Numbered from the stretch's first letter, positions 48,887-60,984 are shown. The stretch is 64,000 nucleotides of DNA from Alviniconcha marisindica (GCA_018857735.1 JABMCL010003792.1:817001-881000), one strand, 5' to 3'. The notes: generated by a model from the sequence alone, not told the origin. A program made the numbers and translations.

Positions 48887-49155
48887 ATGGAATACTACGA
48901 CCTGTATCTGGCTCAGCGGCTTCAGGAGGAGTTTGACAAAGAGTCTGCTTTGCAGTTGGTGCCGGAAACTAATGTGATCGGCGTGAACTGTACTGGAAAT
49001 GATTTGTCATCACAAACTCTCTCAGTTGTGGACCCCAGCTGGGAAACAATCGACCCGAACCCTGATGTACACGCCCTCTTTCAGCAGTACAACGATCGGT
49101 ACTTTGGGGGCAAGCTTTCTGGTGTGGAAGTTAAATGGAGCCCCAGAATGACTTT
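48887..49155 (+). CDS. SPRTN coding exon 1
   Basis: Residues 1-89 and two bases of codon 90. Contains VDPSWETIDPNPDVHALFQQ and YFGGKLSGVEVKWSPRMT. Donor GTAAGT at 49156; reading on would meet TAA at once. Confidence 0.95.
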
Positions 49156-51148
49156 GTAAGTGAGCATTTCGCTCTTTATCGAACCACAATTCGTCAATTG
49201 GTGGTATCCAAAATCCCTACATTAATTATGATTAATAACTTATTTTTATTTTTTATTTTTTAAACATTTTCTGTTTCTCACTTTCTGTTTCTGTAGATTG
49301 TGTCACTTGACATTCAAGAATCTGACATTGCTGTGATGGGTTGAGGTGTGCAGCAGTGGTAAACTAGTGGGGCTTGAACAAGGCCACCTGGGCCAAATTT
49401 AAGTGCTCAGATGACTCTGAGTGGACTGTCTTATTATGATTATCTGGGTGGTTCCAGGCTATAATGGTTCTCGGGGGGCGGGGGGGGGGGGGGGGGGGGG
49501 GAGAGGGGGGTGTTTGTACTGATCAGTATTGAAGTGTGGAACTGTATAGCATCTGCCATTGTTCCAGATGATGAGAGGTAGTTTTTCACAGGGTTACTTG
49601 ATGTGAAGTCTGTTGATCTGCTGGACCTGATCCAGCTGCCCTTGTTTCTATGGAGTCCAGAAGGCATTAGCTGGCATTGCTAGCACCAGTCCCTCAACCA
49701 CCCTGTACATGAATCAAAGGGCTGTATCAAATATTGCTTGATTTCAGTTATGTTGGTCTGGGTACAACTGGGCAGCCTTGGTTACCTTCCTGTGGGTTTT
49801 CAGCAGTCTAAATGCAGCCTGGAGACAAGCATACATACTGTACTCACTAAGGGTCATCTTTTTCTTTTTTGCGACCCTGGGGAGATGATGTTTGCTGACA
49901 GATGCCGACAACTTCCAGTTACTTTCCCATTGCTCCAGCATTTTCAGGTCTTATTTGCAGATATATATGGGGTATCAGACTGGGAACAGATCCTTCTATT
50001 ATATAGGATGATATCAGCAAACAGCCTTGTGAAGCATTCTGGACAGTTTGCTGAACATTGGTATGCAAGTCATTGATGTTGATGAGGAACAGGGTCAAGA
50101 CAAGGACTGAAGGAGAGTCACCTTCATTTATTCATTAACATGATAGACTCTTGCTTGTTAAGCCTGCCTCCCTCTCCCCCCCCCCCCCCCCCCCCCTCCC
50201 CTATTCCACCCACTTTTCCAACAACAACAAAAGTTTTTTTGTTTTTTTGTGCTTAATGCTAAACATATATAATATATTATATATTTCCAGCCAACAAATG
50301 GTGCAAGTATTCAGTTTAAATTGCTTGCAAAAAAAGAGAATTTCTCCCCTTAACTTGCTTAAGGCTTAATAGTTAATTACTTAATAACTGAACGAGAGTT
50401 ACAAGTAGTACTAGTACCAATGTCTGTAACTGTAGATTTTACAAGTACCAGAGTCTTCTGTTTCCTTCCCATGGATGCAGTCTGGCAGTCACTTCAGGTT
50501 GTTGTTTTTCTTCTCCTTCTGCCAGTATAATTCAGATAATGACTTCAGAATATATATGTATAGTATTGCTTTATGTCCACAGAAACTGTAGGCTTATTAG
50601 GGACGGGAGCCCAGGACGGCCACCTCGACTTTCACACAGCTCCTGAGCTCTGAATAAATATATTATATGTACAGTGTTCCCATTTGATATTTTTCAGGTG
50701 TGCAGGTGTTTGCTCATATGAAGGTCGTGGTGGTTTGTGCTCCATACGCCTCAGTGTTCCTCTACTCAAGCTTAGACCCCGAAAGGATCTTGTTGAAACA
50801 CTGCTGGTAATGCCTGATCTTGACTTTCAGTGCTGTTAGTCTCCCACTGGAATTTGTTTTATTAAATAATATTTTGACCTTAATTGTAATGGTTAATTGT
50901 TGTTTGTATCATTTGGGCAATGCCAATCTTTCATAATTCAAAGAAACTTTCTTTTCAAAAGGTATTTTCTCTAATGCTGTAAGTGTAAATGTAATAGGTA
51001 GTAGAACTAGAAGACTGAAGAGAGAAAAATTGTAATCGCAGATTTTGTGTGAAAAAAACTTTTTGGGTTTATAAATACAAATAAAACAAAAATGTTTTGT
51101 GAGTGGCTGTTATGTACTACTGGGACCCAATTTAGAAACATAAATATA

Positions 51149-51215
<67 letters not shown>

Positions 51216-54200
51216 TAACTCACCTGTTGTACAATTGGGGTTCTTTCTGGTGCAGTTTATACATGATAATATAGAGATGACAGGTGTGTGAGCACTCCCA
51301 TTACTTGAGGAAATATTAGAAGCTGAATATATATATATATATATGTATATACTATCAGGCCTTTGGAAGATAAAATATATATTATATCAATGATCAGGCC
51401 AGCTGTGAAACTTGAGAGTTTTGTAAATCTGATCCTGTTGATCGTCACTTATATTAAAGCAATTAATATATATTAGATATATTAATATATATATATATTT
51501 CAATACACATTCATAGGGGCATTTTCGTGCAATCCTTCAAAGTTTAGTTTTCTTTTGTAGACCTGTTCTTATATTTTGGCTGTTCTGCATGTTGGACAAG
51601 CCATCCTTTTGAGAAGGCTGATGCCTTTGAATGCTGTAACTTGTGTGAGTGCTGTGCAAAGAACGATACAAAGGGGGGATAGCAATATTTATATAACATA
51701 GCAAATAGAGCCATGTACCACCCTTTGTATGCACACCTACCCTTGCCTTTTATTTGTGGTATACAAATTTATGCACAAAAGTAGTTCACCTGGTAATAGC
51801 TGTTTTGCTCAAATCTAAGGTGATACTATTTTTACTCAATGTATGTGTGTGTGTGCGTGCGTGTAAGTGTGTGTGTGTGCATATGCACATGCACCTGCCG
51901 CAGGTACGCATGCACATATAACATATATGTAGAGGTGTACTATCAGTATAAATTTGATTGGTGAGTTGCATTTTGTATGTTCTTACACTCACGCGTTTAG
52001 AGATCTTTTTCTTAACATTTTTTTCCCCTTTTGTTTCCAGCATGAAATGATCCACGCCTTCTTGTTTGTGACTGAAAATGACAGGGTAAGTTCATGCATG
52101 TGATTTTTTTTAAATTACAGTGATTAAATAGAAGGTTGGAGTCTCCATAGAACTACCATGATCATACTTTTACCTGTCGGATAAAGCATGTTCTGAAAAG
52201 GCTGGGTCCTTTAAATCTGGTTCAAGTTCCTGGGTTTCCGTTCAATATTTTGTTTATAAACAGCCTTTACGCTGCATTATTAGCTGAATTTATTTAGCAT
52301 GATGGACTGGTGACTTTGTCCATTTTGACCTTAAAGATTTCTTTCATGTCCCCATTTATGCAGAATATTTTGATTGTTTGGATCCATATCTTCTCAGGTT
52401 TCTCTCTGCATGATGATGACAGAACCTAGTATTGTAGTCATAACTTGGTTGAATCCTTAGCTTTTGGAGTTTCTCCTCATATAATATAAAACTCCAAAGA
52501 CCCTATAAAATAAGTTGTGTATGGTCTTTGATAATTCGTAAAACCTCACAAGTTGGTTATGTGGGTCAGACATGGATTCGGATTGTAGTGGGTAGTGGTA
52601 CTTATGCACCCAATATGCCCTTTACAAAGGGAGTAGGACTCTTTATTTTTTTCTCATTTGATTTACTCTGTTTAAGGTCTTACTGATCTCAATATATATA
52701 TTCTAAATATAATGACTCAACAATTAATTACTTGCTTGTTTCTCTGTACACTTCGACCTAAAATTAGAAGTTGGTTATTTTGCAGTGAGTATATAAAATG
52801 CTGACTACCAGGGCATTCACCATGCACTGTTTGTGTTGCATTTCTTTAGGATCAAGATGTGTTTGTGTTGCATTTCTTTAGGATCGAGATGGCCATGGCC
52901 CCAACTTTCAGAAGCACATGCACAGGATCAACAAAGCATCTGGGGCCAAAATCACTGTGAGTTTGTTTGTGGTGATGCTGATAATTGGTAAATTTCTTTT
53001 CATTAACCCTCTCCCAGCCAAATAATTTGTACTGCTGATGCAATAGACAATCTACGGAAACAACACAGAGAATATTTGGTGACATTTTTTTTCCAGTATC
53101 CTACCCCCTGATGGTAGGACAACCTTCACTCTCGGTCTCCTTTGTTGTTAGTTGTATGCGTACCATGATTGAGGTGGTACTCAAAGCGATGAAGAAATTT
53201 CCGAAACTGTCTGACTTGCAACCAGTGTGTGTGTGTGCATGCGTGTGTGTATGTGTGTGTGTGTGTGCATGTGTGTGTGTGCTTGTACATCAGCGTGTGT
53301 GTGTGTGTGTGTATGTGTGTGTGTTTGTGTGTGTTAATGTTTAAATTGTATAGCTTTCCTCTTTTTAACGAGATGTATTGTACAACATCACATCATTTTG
53401 AGATTCAAACAAAATTCCCTTGACACGTGTTCATCTTACCGTGTTCTAAGTTTTGGTGGGAAGCACTTGACTAAGGACATCATTTTATGCCATAAGGGAC
53501 ATGAGACAGTCCCAAAATGTCATTTCTGACTCATACAAGAAAGTGTGCAGTCATAAGCTGCCACTAACAGCATTCTTTTGTGACGCATGTCTCATTTTTG
53601 TTGTGTTGTGCCCTCAACAGGTCTACCACGATTTTCATGATGAGGTTGACAACTACCGACAGCACTGGTGGCGCTGCAATGGTCCTTGCAAGAGTCGACC
53701 CCCTTACTATGGCTGGGTGAAGCGAGCAATGAATCGCGCTCCATCTGCTCGGGACTTTTGGTGGGACGACCACGTTCGGTCATGTGGAGGAACCTATACA
53801 AAGGTCAAGGAGCCAGATGGTTACGGTGTGAAAAAGAATGGAGGCAAAGAACAGAAGAAGGATGAGACCACGAAAAAACATACAAGTAAGGACCACAAAC
53901 TGGCAACATAAAATTAAGGACCAAAAACTAGCAGCATACCAGTTTGGAGCAAAAATTGGCCAAACTGATTTGGTGATCAAGTTGTTCATTCATTCTGCCA
54001 AAAGTGCAGGTGGCAGGTTACAGATAAACACACATGCACCCTACATGTGTGGCTTCAGTAAAACTGTAAACTGATAACTGGTTGTATTCTGTACACAAAA
54101 TGTGCACCAAGATGGCAGCATTTTCACATGGCACCAGCCATATAACGAATAAACAGCATTGTAATGTAAATACAGCAGTTTGGTGGACATTTCAGAAACA

Positions 54201-56416
54201 TGATGTGTGAAGCTACAGTTACTCATTCAGAGCCACATGCAACCAGAGCACACCGAGTCTGCTCAGATGCAGAGAATAGCACTATACAAAAACAGTAGCT
54301 GTGTGCGTATGTGTGCAAAACGGGGGATTTTGCTTTGCAATGCACTAACACTTATTGAGCTTCTTTCTCTTCCATTTGGAGTAGCCACAATCATTTTGAT
54401 TATGCTACTACTTTTATGCATTATCTGTGTGTTTCCATGATTCTTATGGAAAGGTGGACATGGGATCATTAACATTATATATATATATATATGCACAATG
54501 ATTTTGGCATGTGCTGCGCATGCACACAACTTTGGCATGACAGGCACTGATGAGTCTGTGTAAGTGCTGACTCAGAAGAACTAAAAAAGTCCAGTGGTTG
54601 TGTTAGACATTATTTAAACCGGTGTGACATCTATGAGGTGGCAAAAATGGTTCATGGAAACCGGTCAGACAATCATTGTAACTGGTCAAACACATACACG
54701 CATGCACACACACATACACACATTCATGTACACACACACACAGCACATGCGCGCGCGCACACACACAAAATGCATGCACTCTGTCGTTCTCTCTCTCTCT
54801 GAGATGTTTTTTGTTTTGAGAACCAGTCACACGAAATAACAGCCAGTGCATCTGACATATATTGTTTCTTGGATATATAGATATAAGCTGATCTTAACTG
54901 ATAAAATACCAAAAATTACCAGTCAGTGCAAACCCTGGAAGTCCATCACCCATTAGTTTATTCAGCAACCAGTAGTCAAACCTTGGCCACTGGATGTACA
55001 GTCCAGTGCTTTCACCAACCAGCCATGAACCCCAGTTGAATCGTCTATCCTTATGTGCGTGTATGTCTTTTTGCAGGCCCAAACATGGACATTCGCAGAT
55101 TTCTGGGCAAAGGGAATGTGCTGGATGGCTCACGACAGTCAAGCAAAGCTACCGCAACAACAAAATCTGCTGCTATCAAGAACCCTTCAAGCACGGTCGC
55201 AAACTCTGCAGTGCTCTCCTCAAATGCGCCAAGTTCACCAGAGAGCCATGATGTGGGTGCGACAAAAGGCAACAGTACTGGGAGAAATGGACTCACAAGT
55301 TCTGATGTGCCTTTCGATGCGGAAGGCTGGAGTGGAGGTATTTGGACACCAGCAAAAAATGCTTCAGATTCATCTTCAGACGTTAAGCTCAGAAATGGTG
55401 GCGGAGAAAAAAGACTCCCTAGCAATGGCTCCCATTCTAAGGAAAACGCCACAGCACCAAAGAAAACTTGGACTGTGGTGGAGACAAAAAAAGACAAGGA
55501 AATCAAGGCAAAGCCTGCTGATCAGAGTGGAAGTGCAGGGTGCGTCTTGGGGAGCGGCAGCAATGATGGCTTGAGCTGGCTGGCCAGAATGAGAAAGCAG
55601 TGGACCAGTGCTGATAGTGACGCTGCAAAATCCACGTCCAGTTCCACGCGCCAAAAAGCACAGGCAGTCAACAGCATAGAAAAGCAGCAGAGTAAGCTAA
55701 AAACGTCAAAGATTTGCATCCCTCTTGCCGACTCGGGACCGCAATCTGACCAGAATTTATCTGGCTCTAGCAACAAACCCACACCAGCCACCACTGTAAC
55801 CCTTCCCAGGGATGACAGTGAAGCTGTTTGTGTCCGTCCAAGTGATGAGTCCTTCCACAATTCTTTCCATGTGTCCAGTTGTGAAGAAGATAACTGGCCA
55901 ACCCCAGAAAAATATTACTCAGAGAGCAAAGCCTCCTCAACTGGCCAGTCAAAACGTAAGAGGACAGCCATTGATTTTATGAGTTCAGATGAAGAAGACT
56001 GTGATTTGCCAAGAGCTTTCAAACATGTTAAACCCTCCTCTAAGGTAAAGTCTGCCACATTTCATGATAGTTCAGGGTCAGACGCTGACAATGTTTTCCG
56101 GCTTGTCAAAACAAAAAATAAAGCACCGTTGGAAGACAAGATAGATATTCAGAAAGCAGACAGCCTGTCTCCAACAAGAAGCTGGTTTGATGCAGCGAGC
56201 AATACCTCTGTGAAGCACACACATGGAACCAACCAGAATGGTGCTTCAGGTCCTGCTCCAATAATGGTGACCTCAACCCCGACCCATGGCTATTCCTTTG
56301 ACAGTACAACTTCTGAGGAAAATGCAGCAGAAAATTCTGTTGTTGTTTGCCCTTCTTGTCAAGTAAAAGTGGCAGCAGAAAACATCAATGACCACTTGGA
56401 TACGTGCCTTTCATAG
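48887..56416 (+). CDS. SPRTN (Spartan/DVC1), DNA-protein crosslink metalloprotease
   Basis: Replication-coupled nuclear protease that degrades proteins covalently attached to DNA and recruits p97/VCP. Join: 48887-49155, 50698-50806, 52041-52085, 52882-52956, 53621-53885, 55077-56416; 2103 nt, 700 residues, all GT-AG and in phase. SprT domain: start MEYYDLYLAQRLQEEF like the human MDDDLMLALRLQEEW; zinc motif HEMIH (His127, Glu128, His131) and third ligand His146 in GHGPNF at the human spacing; zinc-binding-like WWRCNGPC then RPPYYGW. SHP box FLGKGNVLDG (263-272) for p97; basic KRKR near 537; C-terminal UBZ4 ubiquitin finger with Cys679, Cys682, His694, Cys698. No clear PIP box was seen. It is longer than human SPRTN (489 residues) through its disordered middle. 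An in-frame TAA at 48866 supports the start. Confidence 0.96.
49156..50697 (+). other. SPRTN intron 1
   Basis: Holds a poly-G tract (49470-49507), a poly-C tract (50168-50196) and a SINE-related fragment at 50560-50650 (GTCCACAGAAACTGTAGGCTTATTAGGGACGGG in two pieces), related to 42700-43020. No other gene. Confidence 0.75.
50698..50806 (+). CDS. SPRTN coding exon 2
   Basis: Encodes the end of codon 90 and residues 91-126: CAGVCSYEGRGGLCSIRLSV then PLLKLRPRKDLVETLL, nearly the human sequence. Acceptor ATTTTTCAG, donor GTAATG. Confidence 0.96.
51140..51215. repeat. AT dinucleotide repeat
   Basis: ATAT tract of about 70 bases in SPRTN intron 2; further short TA tracts at 51330-51345 and 51465-51498. 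Confidence 0.9.
52041..52085 (+). CDS. SPRTN coding exon 3 (active site)
   Basis: A 45-nt micro-exon encoding HEMIHAFLFVTENDR, the whole zinc-protease signature HExxH. Acceptor TTGTTTCCAG, donor GTAAGT. It is too short to stand out as an open frame. Confidence 0.97.
52086..52881 (+). other. SPRTN intron 3 with duplicated acceptor
   Basis: The 32 bases ending in the used acceptor (AG 52880-52881) repeat the 32 bases ending in AG 52848-52849: TTTGTGTTGCATTTCTTTAG followed by GATCAAGATG in the first and GATCGAGATG in the second. Confidence 0.9.
52882..52956 (+). CDS. SPRTN coding exon 4
   Basis: Residues 142-166, DRDGHGPNFQKHMHRINKAS then GAKIT, carrying the third zinc ligand His146. The second of two tandem acceptors is in phase; the first would shift the frame. 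Donor GTGAGT. Confidence 0.96.
53222..53338. repeat. GT microsatellite
   Basis: GT repeats with GCATGC and TATG interruptions in SPRTN intron 4. Confidence 0.93.
53621..53885 (+). CDS. SPRTN coding exon 5
   Basis: Residues 167-254 and one base of 255: VYHDFHDEVDNYRQHWWRCN, GPCKSRPPYYGWVKRAMNR and CGGTYTKVKEP, the C-terminal half of the SprT domain. Acceptor CCTCAACAG, donor GTAAGG. Reading through the donor adds eight residues and a stop at 53909-53911, giving a possible 262-residue short form. Confidence 0.96.
53991..54300 (+). mobile_element. tRNA-derived SINE, 3' part, in SPRTN intron 5
   Basis: CATTCTGCCAAAAGTGCAGG, TGGCAGGTTACAG, GATGGCAGCA...CACATGGCACCAGCCAT and a decayed tail CACTATACAAAAACAGTAG match body and tail of the copies at 12914 and 62562, same strand as SPRTN. 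An AATAAA at 54148-54153 lies within it. Confidence 0.75.
54685..54770. repeat. CA microsatellite with CG core
   Basis: CA repeats interrupted by CATGCGCGCGCACA in SPRTN intron 5. Confidence 0.88.
54935..55030 (-). repeat. tRNA-like SINE head fragment
   Basis: On the minus strand, TGGCTGGTTGGTGAAAGC (box-A-like) is followed by AAGGTTTGACTAC (box-B-like). Decayed; not a tRNA gene. Confidence 0.35.
55077..56416 (+). CDS. SPRTN coding exon 6 (SHP box to UBZ4)
   Basis: A 1340-nt last exon after acceptor CTTTTTGCAG. Starts PNMDIRRFLGKGNVLDG (SHP box), then a Ser/Thr/Lys-rich disordered region, KRKR, and the C-terminal finger CPSCQVKVAAENINDHLDTC. Stop TAG at 56414-56416. Confidence 0.96.
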
Positions 56417-57185
56417 ACTACCCTGTAAATATGCACAATATGTATGCAGGTACATATACACACTGGTGCTGTTTTTTGGTGTGTGTGCATGTGTCATCAG
56501 TTTATTTTCAGTTTTTTTTCTTTTCTTCTTCTTTTTTTGGAGAGACATTGATGCTCTACTGTTGTTCTAAGCAGTACCTTTTGGGGGAGGTGGGGGGGAT
56601 TAAGATTTTTTTTCATACTCAGTGTGATATAACTTTAGCATCTTTTTTTCATTTGGTAATGAGTTTAAGATTAAGAAAGATGGACATGCAGGTGTACTTG
56701 TGTGTATGTGTGTGCATGCATTTGCCTGTTTGTGTATTGGTGTGTCAAAGAGATGAGATCTGGTGCATATTCATCTCACAATGAAAACAGCTGAGTGAGA
56801 GCACTGAAAAATGTGCACGCAGCCATGTATTTTTTGTGATGAGACAAGGTTACAATAAGTGTATTCTTACTATTTGGTACACAAGAATACAAGCCTGGGT
56901 GCTGTGTCACCTACAGAATGCTGTGTGCGACTGTGAAGGTTAGCAAAGTAATTAGTAAGTATCCCAGAAGTGTGTGCGTATAGAAGAAAGTTTATGAATA
57001 TGACCACCACGTGTGTCTCCCCTACCCCCCCCCCCCCTTTTTTAGTTTTTTTACAATTTATTTTGTTGTTGGGAGTTCAATGCATGTGGAAGTTATTGCA
57101 CAAAAAGCCAGGTCTTGAAATCATGATTCCTTTTTTTCTTCTTTGTTCATTTCAGTAATTCTAATAAAGTGACATCCAACACTTT
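56417..57185 (+). other. SPRTN 3' UTR and poly(A) signal
   Basis: AT-rich trailer with AATAAA at 57163-57168, followed after about 25 bases by GT/T-rich sequence (TTTGGTGTGCTC), a usual cleavage context. Confidence 0.7.
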
Positions 57186-59590
57186 CTGAGTCAGTCTTTG
57201 GTGTGCTCATTTCTGGTAGTTCTATATAGTATGTTTTAGTACCCACATATTACGTAACACTATTAGAAGGGAAACTCATATAATGATATGCAGTAATTCA
57301 ATTCAGTCAAGTGGCCATTGGTCACACTTTAGTCCAAGTGATCAGTGATCCATCTGTTCATGGTCTACTTTACCATTTATTGTCCACAGTATTTCTAAAT
57401 TTATCAGTAAAAATGGATATATATCTATTGTATTGGGCAAGGGCTGGAAAGTTACAAAAATATATATATATATATATATGCAAAATTGTATTCAAAATAT
57501 TTTTAACTTTTTATAACAATTAACATGATGTGCAGTTTCTCTGATTATTTTGGCACTGTTTATGGTTCTTGTGATTCAAAATTCTTGTCCTTTCAAAAGC
57601 ATCTTTCTAAACACACACACACTCACACACACTGCGGCACACACACAAACACATTCAACAGAAGTAAAACTTACTCTTTTGCATTCAGGTTGATTATTTT
57701 TGTTTAATTAGCACATGACATCAAACTCTTTCCAGTAGTGGTAACAACACTTGGTAAATCAAAAAGAAACTGCAATGTTTCATTCCTGAACCATGAAAGC
57801 ATAAGATTCCAAAAGCACACATCAAAAGTCTGTGACAAAAGAAAGAAACCTCAGAATGTTACTTTTTACTAGCTCTGCACAAGTCATAATTTATAACCTG
57901 AAGAACAAACTTGGCCCTAAAGTTAAAGTAGCTATTATATATATGGATCATATAACAGAATCATCAACAGTTCTCCATTGAAAAGGAAATATTACTGATC
58001 AAAATATTATCTGAAAAGTAAAAGTTTCTTGTTTGTTTACAGCTCTGCCTATTCAAATCTACAGATTACACAATTTTTCATAATTTATGTATGTGTGTTG
58101 AAGTCATGTTTCATGGAGTAACAAAGCAGCAAGTTCTGAGCATACAATTCAAAATATATAAAATGTATAAATCTGTACAGTAATATTTCCCATACTGTGT
58201 GTAAAACAGAAATTACACTCCCACTGACCCACAATCCAAATCACTCTCTCTCTCCCCACATGTAACACACAAACATCCACTCACACTTACACACACTGAT
58301 GGATGATAGACTGGAATTTTTTTCTAAGATATTTAATACAATAATAACAAACTGTAAGTCAACAATTTTCCCTGATTCAAAACAACTATCCCTGAGGTAA
58401 AAGACTAAAACCAAAGTCAAGAAGAAAAAAATCTGGTGTTTTCAATTTTTTAAATAATCCAAACAAATGACCACAAAATGACAAACTGATGAAGACAGTA
58501 TTCCTCTCTCACTGTCTCAGCATTCATCACAGTTCACACCTGTTGTGAATTTTTATAAACCTGCAGTTTAACTTTAAGTAATTTAACTAACAATTGTACA
58601 TTAGTTAAAACCAGTCCTGAGGAGGCAATTGTTTCACACAGAAGATCCTGATTATGCTGAACCCTGGAATTGGCTGGTCTGAACATGCAACAGTCACTTG
58701 GGGGGTGGGGGTGGGGGGTAGACACTGCTGTGCATAGGCCTTCAGACTGCACTACATAAGTACATGACTACATGGACCAAAATTAGGCAACACTGCACTT
58801 TATGCACACTCAGCACACAGCTTTTATGAATCTCACGCAACATGCATTATAATTATATAAAAATTAAAATAAATGTCATAACTAAGCAAGCTCACAGCAT
58901 GCAGAGTCCCTCCATAAAAAAAGAATACTAACCTAATTATGTGATGCACAATCCTAATCAGGCTTGCCGCTCATGCACAATACACACTAAAGTCTAAGTC
59001 TAAAAAACTCTAAATGTCTAATGCTACAGTGATACTATGCAGGTCGCAGTTGTGAAGCAAGGTAATATCCTGTCCTGTATCAGTGTTATGATAAACTGCT
59101 GTTACTTATGTCACAGCATGTGGAGTAAGCTGCTTGGAATTTGCATCCTGAATCCTGTGGACATGTGGCTGGCAGATCAATGCTTGTGGTGGCTGGCTGC
59201 CATAAGTCTTAAGTTGCTGAAAATTTTACTTAGATGAAAACTGGCAGTTTGTCCACATTTTGATTGAGGAAAAAAAATCAATGGCCTTCACCACACACAC
59301 ACACAAATTGTTGACTGCTCTCTGTGCGCAACACTGGGTGGTGTATGTTCTGTTGAGCTTGAGCATAGCACGTTCATAAAATGATAAATAATAAACTATT
59401 TTAAAGTCAATGTCAGAAACAAAAATCTCTGCTGATAAACATGAGAGTATAAATGCAATTGGAATTACATGATACAAATAACAATTTACAACGTAACCTT
59501 CAGGTTACAACACAGCCATCATTGTGTCAATGTGTGTTCACGGTGCAGAAAGCAACAAAAAAATGATCATGTCCGCCATTGAGTGATCGT
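57186..59590. other. Intergenic, no gene seen
   Basis: AT-rich unique sequence with short CA (57613-57655) and TA tracts. Its right part is probably the 3' UTR of the minus-strand gene at 59591-59884, but no clear minus-strand AATAAA was found. Confidence 0.4.
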
Positions 59591-59884
59591 TCACATACTG
59601 TCTACCGCCGCAGCAAACAGGGTAATCTGCCTTCCAATCTCTTTGCTCATTTCCTCTTTTGATGCTTTGGGGTGATCATTTATCCACTTTGATATGTTGA
59701 GAATAGTCTGGTTGCGCAATGCTTCCATCTCTCTCTCACCACTCAAACGTTGGTAGAGTTCGTATCCAACTTGCAGTTTTGCTAGCTGGTGGGTCATATT
59801 TGCATCTCCCGTCGTAGTCCATACGAGAGTCCCAATCTGCTGAAGTAGCTGGATATTGTTCAATGCGAAAGACTCGGAATTCAT
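59591..59884 (-). CDS. Uncharacterised 97-residue protein
   Basis: Single-exon frame from ATG (59882-59884, A at -3) to TGA (59591-59593). The product starts MNSESFALNNIQLLQQIGTL and ends ITLFAAAVDSM. It is rich in Leu, Gln, Glu and Lys with long stretches free of Pro and Gly, so mostly helical; one Pro in NDHPKASKEEM probably breaks two helices. No signal peptide, membrane segment or Cys motif. Codon use and base composition are exon-like (CpG and GC3 higher than flanks), with no repeats. Length and helical nature recall small subunits of coiled-coil complexes, but I recognise no family. A longer protein through an upstream exon is not excluded. Confidence 0.7.
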   Translation of the reverse strand: MNSESFALNNIQLLQQIGTLVWTTTGDANMTHQLAKLQVGYELYQRLSGEREMEALRNQTILNISKWINDHPKASKEEMSKEIGRQITLFAAAVDSM

Positions 59885-60076
59885 CGTGACCAGCGTGGAC
59901 TGTACGTTTGGTTCTAAAGGTAGTTTGGTGGTTCAAGTCGAGAGGGATTGTCAGGAAGTGTAGAGGTTAGGCTAGCCTATTGATCTTCCCCTGTTTGGGT
60001 CGTTTATTTTTGTCCGCGCATGAGCAAAGGGAACAAGATTCTTTGTATGGTGCACTTTCAACGTCAAAAGTATGGA

Positions 60077-60079
<3 letters not shown>

Positions 60080-60153
<74 letters not shown>

Positions 60154-60182
60154 GCAGCTGTTAAACAGGGGGGGGGGGGGGG
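60080..60182. repeat. GT microsatellite and poly-G
   Basis: About 70 bases of GT followed by GAAGCAGCTGTTAAACA and a run of 13 G (60170-60182). Confidence 0.95.
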
Positions 60183-60376
60183 GAACTGAAGAAGAAGAAA
60201 ACAAAACAACAACAAAAACATAATTTGATGTACATGCGTGTTCACTACTATGATGAGAATGTGTTGCTGTTGTGGCCATTCGCAGCTGCACATATGTTTT
60301 GTATGTATGTGTGTAGTACATGCTGGTGCACGTGTGTGGGTTTGTATGTGTATGCAGGCATGCTGAATGTTCTTCC

Positions 60377-60481
<105 letters not shown>

Positions 60482-60943
60482 TGTTATTATTAACTTATTT
60501 TAGCTATAATTGTAAAACATTTTCCGTATATATGTCTTACCGTGCGTTGAATTATCATGCGTTTAATTTGAATTTTATCCTTCTACTACATGTGTATGTG
60601 ATTGCAATAAATATTTTCTATTCTTCTTCTTCTTCTTCTTATTGTTATTGCCATTGTGTTAGGTTTGTGGGAGAAATGTGTATCTGATCGGAGACTGGAG
60701 AGAAAAAAGAAGAAGAAAGAAAAGAAAAGGCAACATCAAAAGCTACTTCTGAAACGATATGGTAACCATACGTAATGGGTTATTTCCGGCCGAATGCCCT
60801 CACGAAGACAACTTCCGTTTGAAAGGGTCATTGTTGTTTGGGAGAAAAGTTGTCTTCTCAAAACAAACCAACATTTGGCTGACAAGGTGGCTGTTCGCTT
60901 TGATGGATTTCTAAGACCAGTAAGCACTTCTGGGTGAGGGGTC

Positions 60944-60963
60944 ATGCCAGATACGAAAGACAG
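60944..60963 (+). CDS. Possible first coding exon of a + strand gene
   Basis: ATG CCA GAT ACG AAA GAC AG is followed by a good donor GTGAGG at 60964. Upstream lies promoter-like sequence with TTTCCGGCCG and ACTTCCGTTTG (ETS-like) around 60786-60820. A rival reading starts at ATG 60975 (MGGKLLKE then GTAATT). No downstream exon was found in the window. Confidence 0.25.
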
Positions 60964-60984
60964 GTGAGGAGAAAATGGGAGGTA

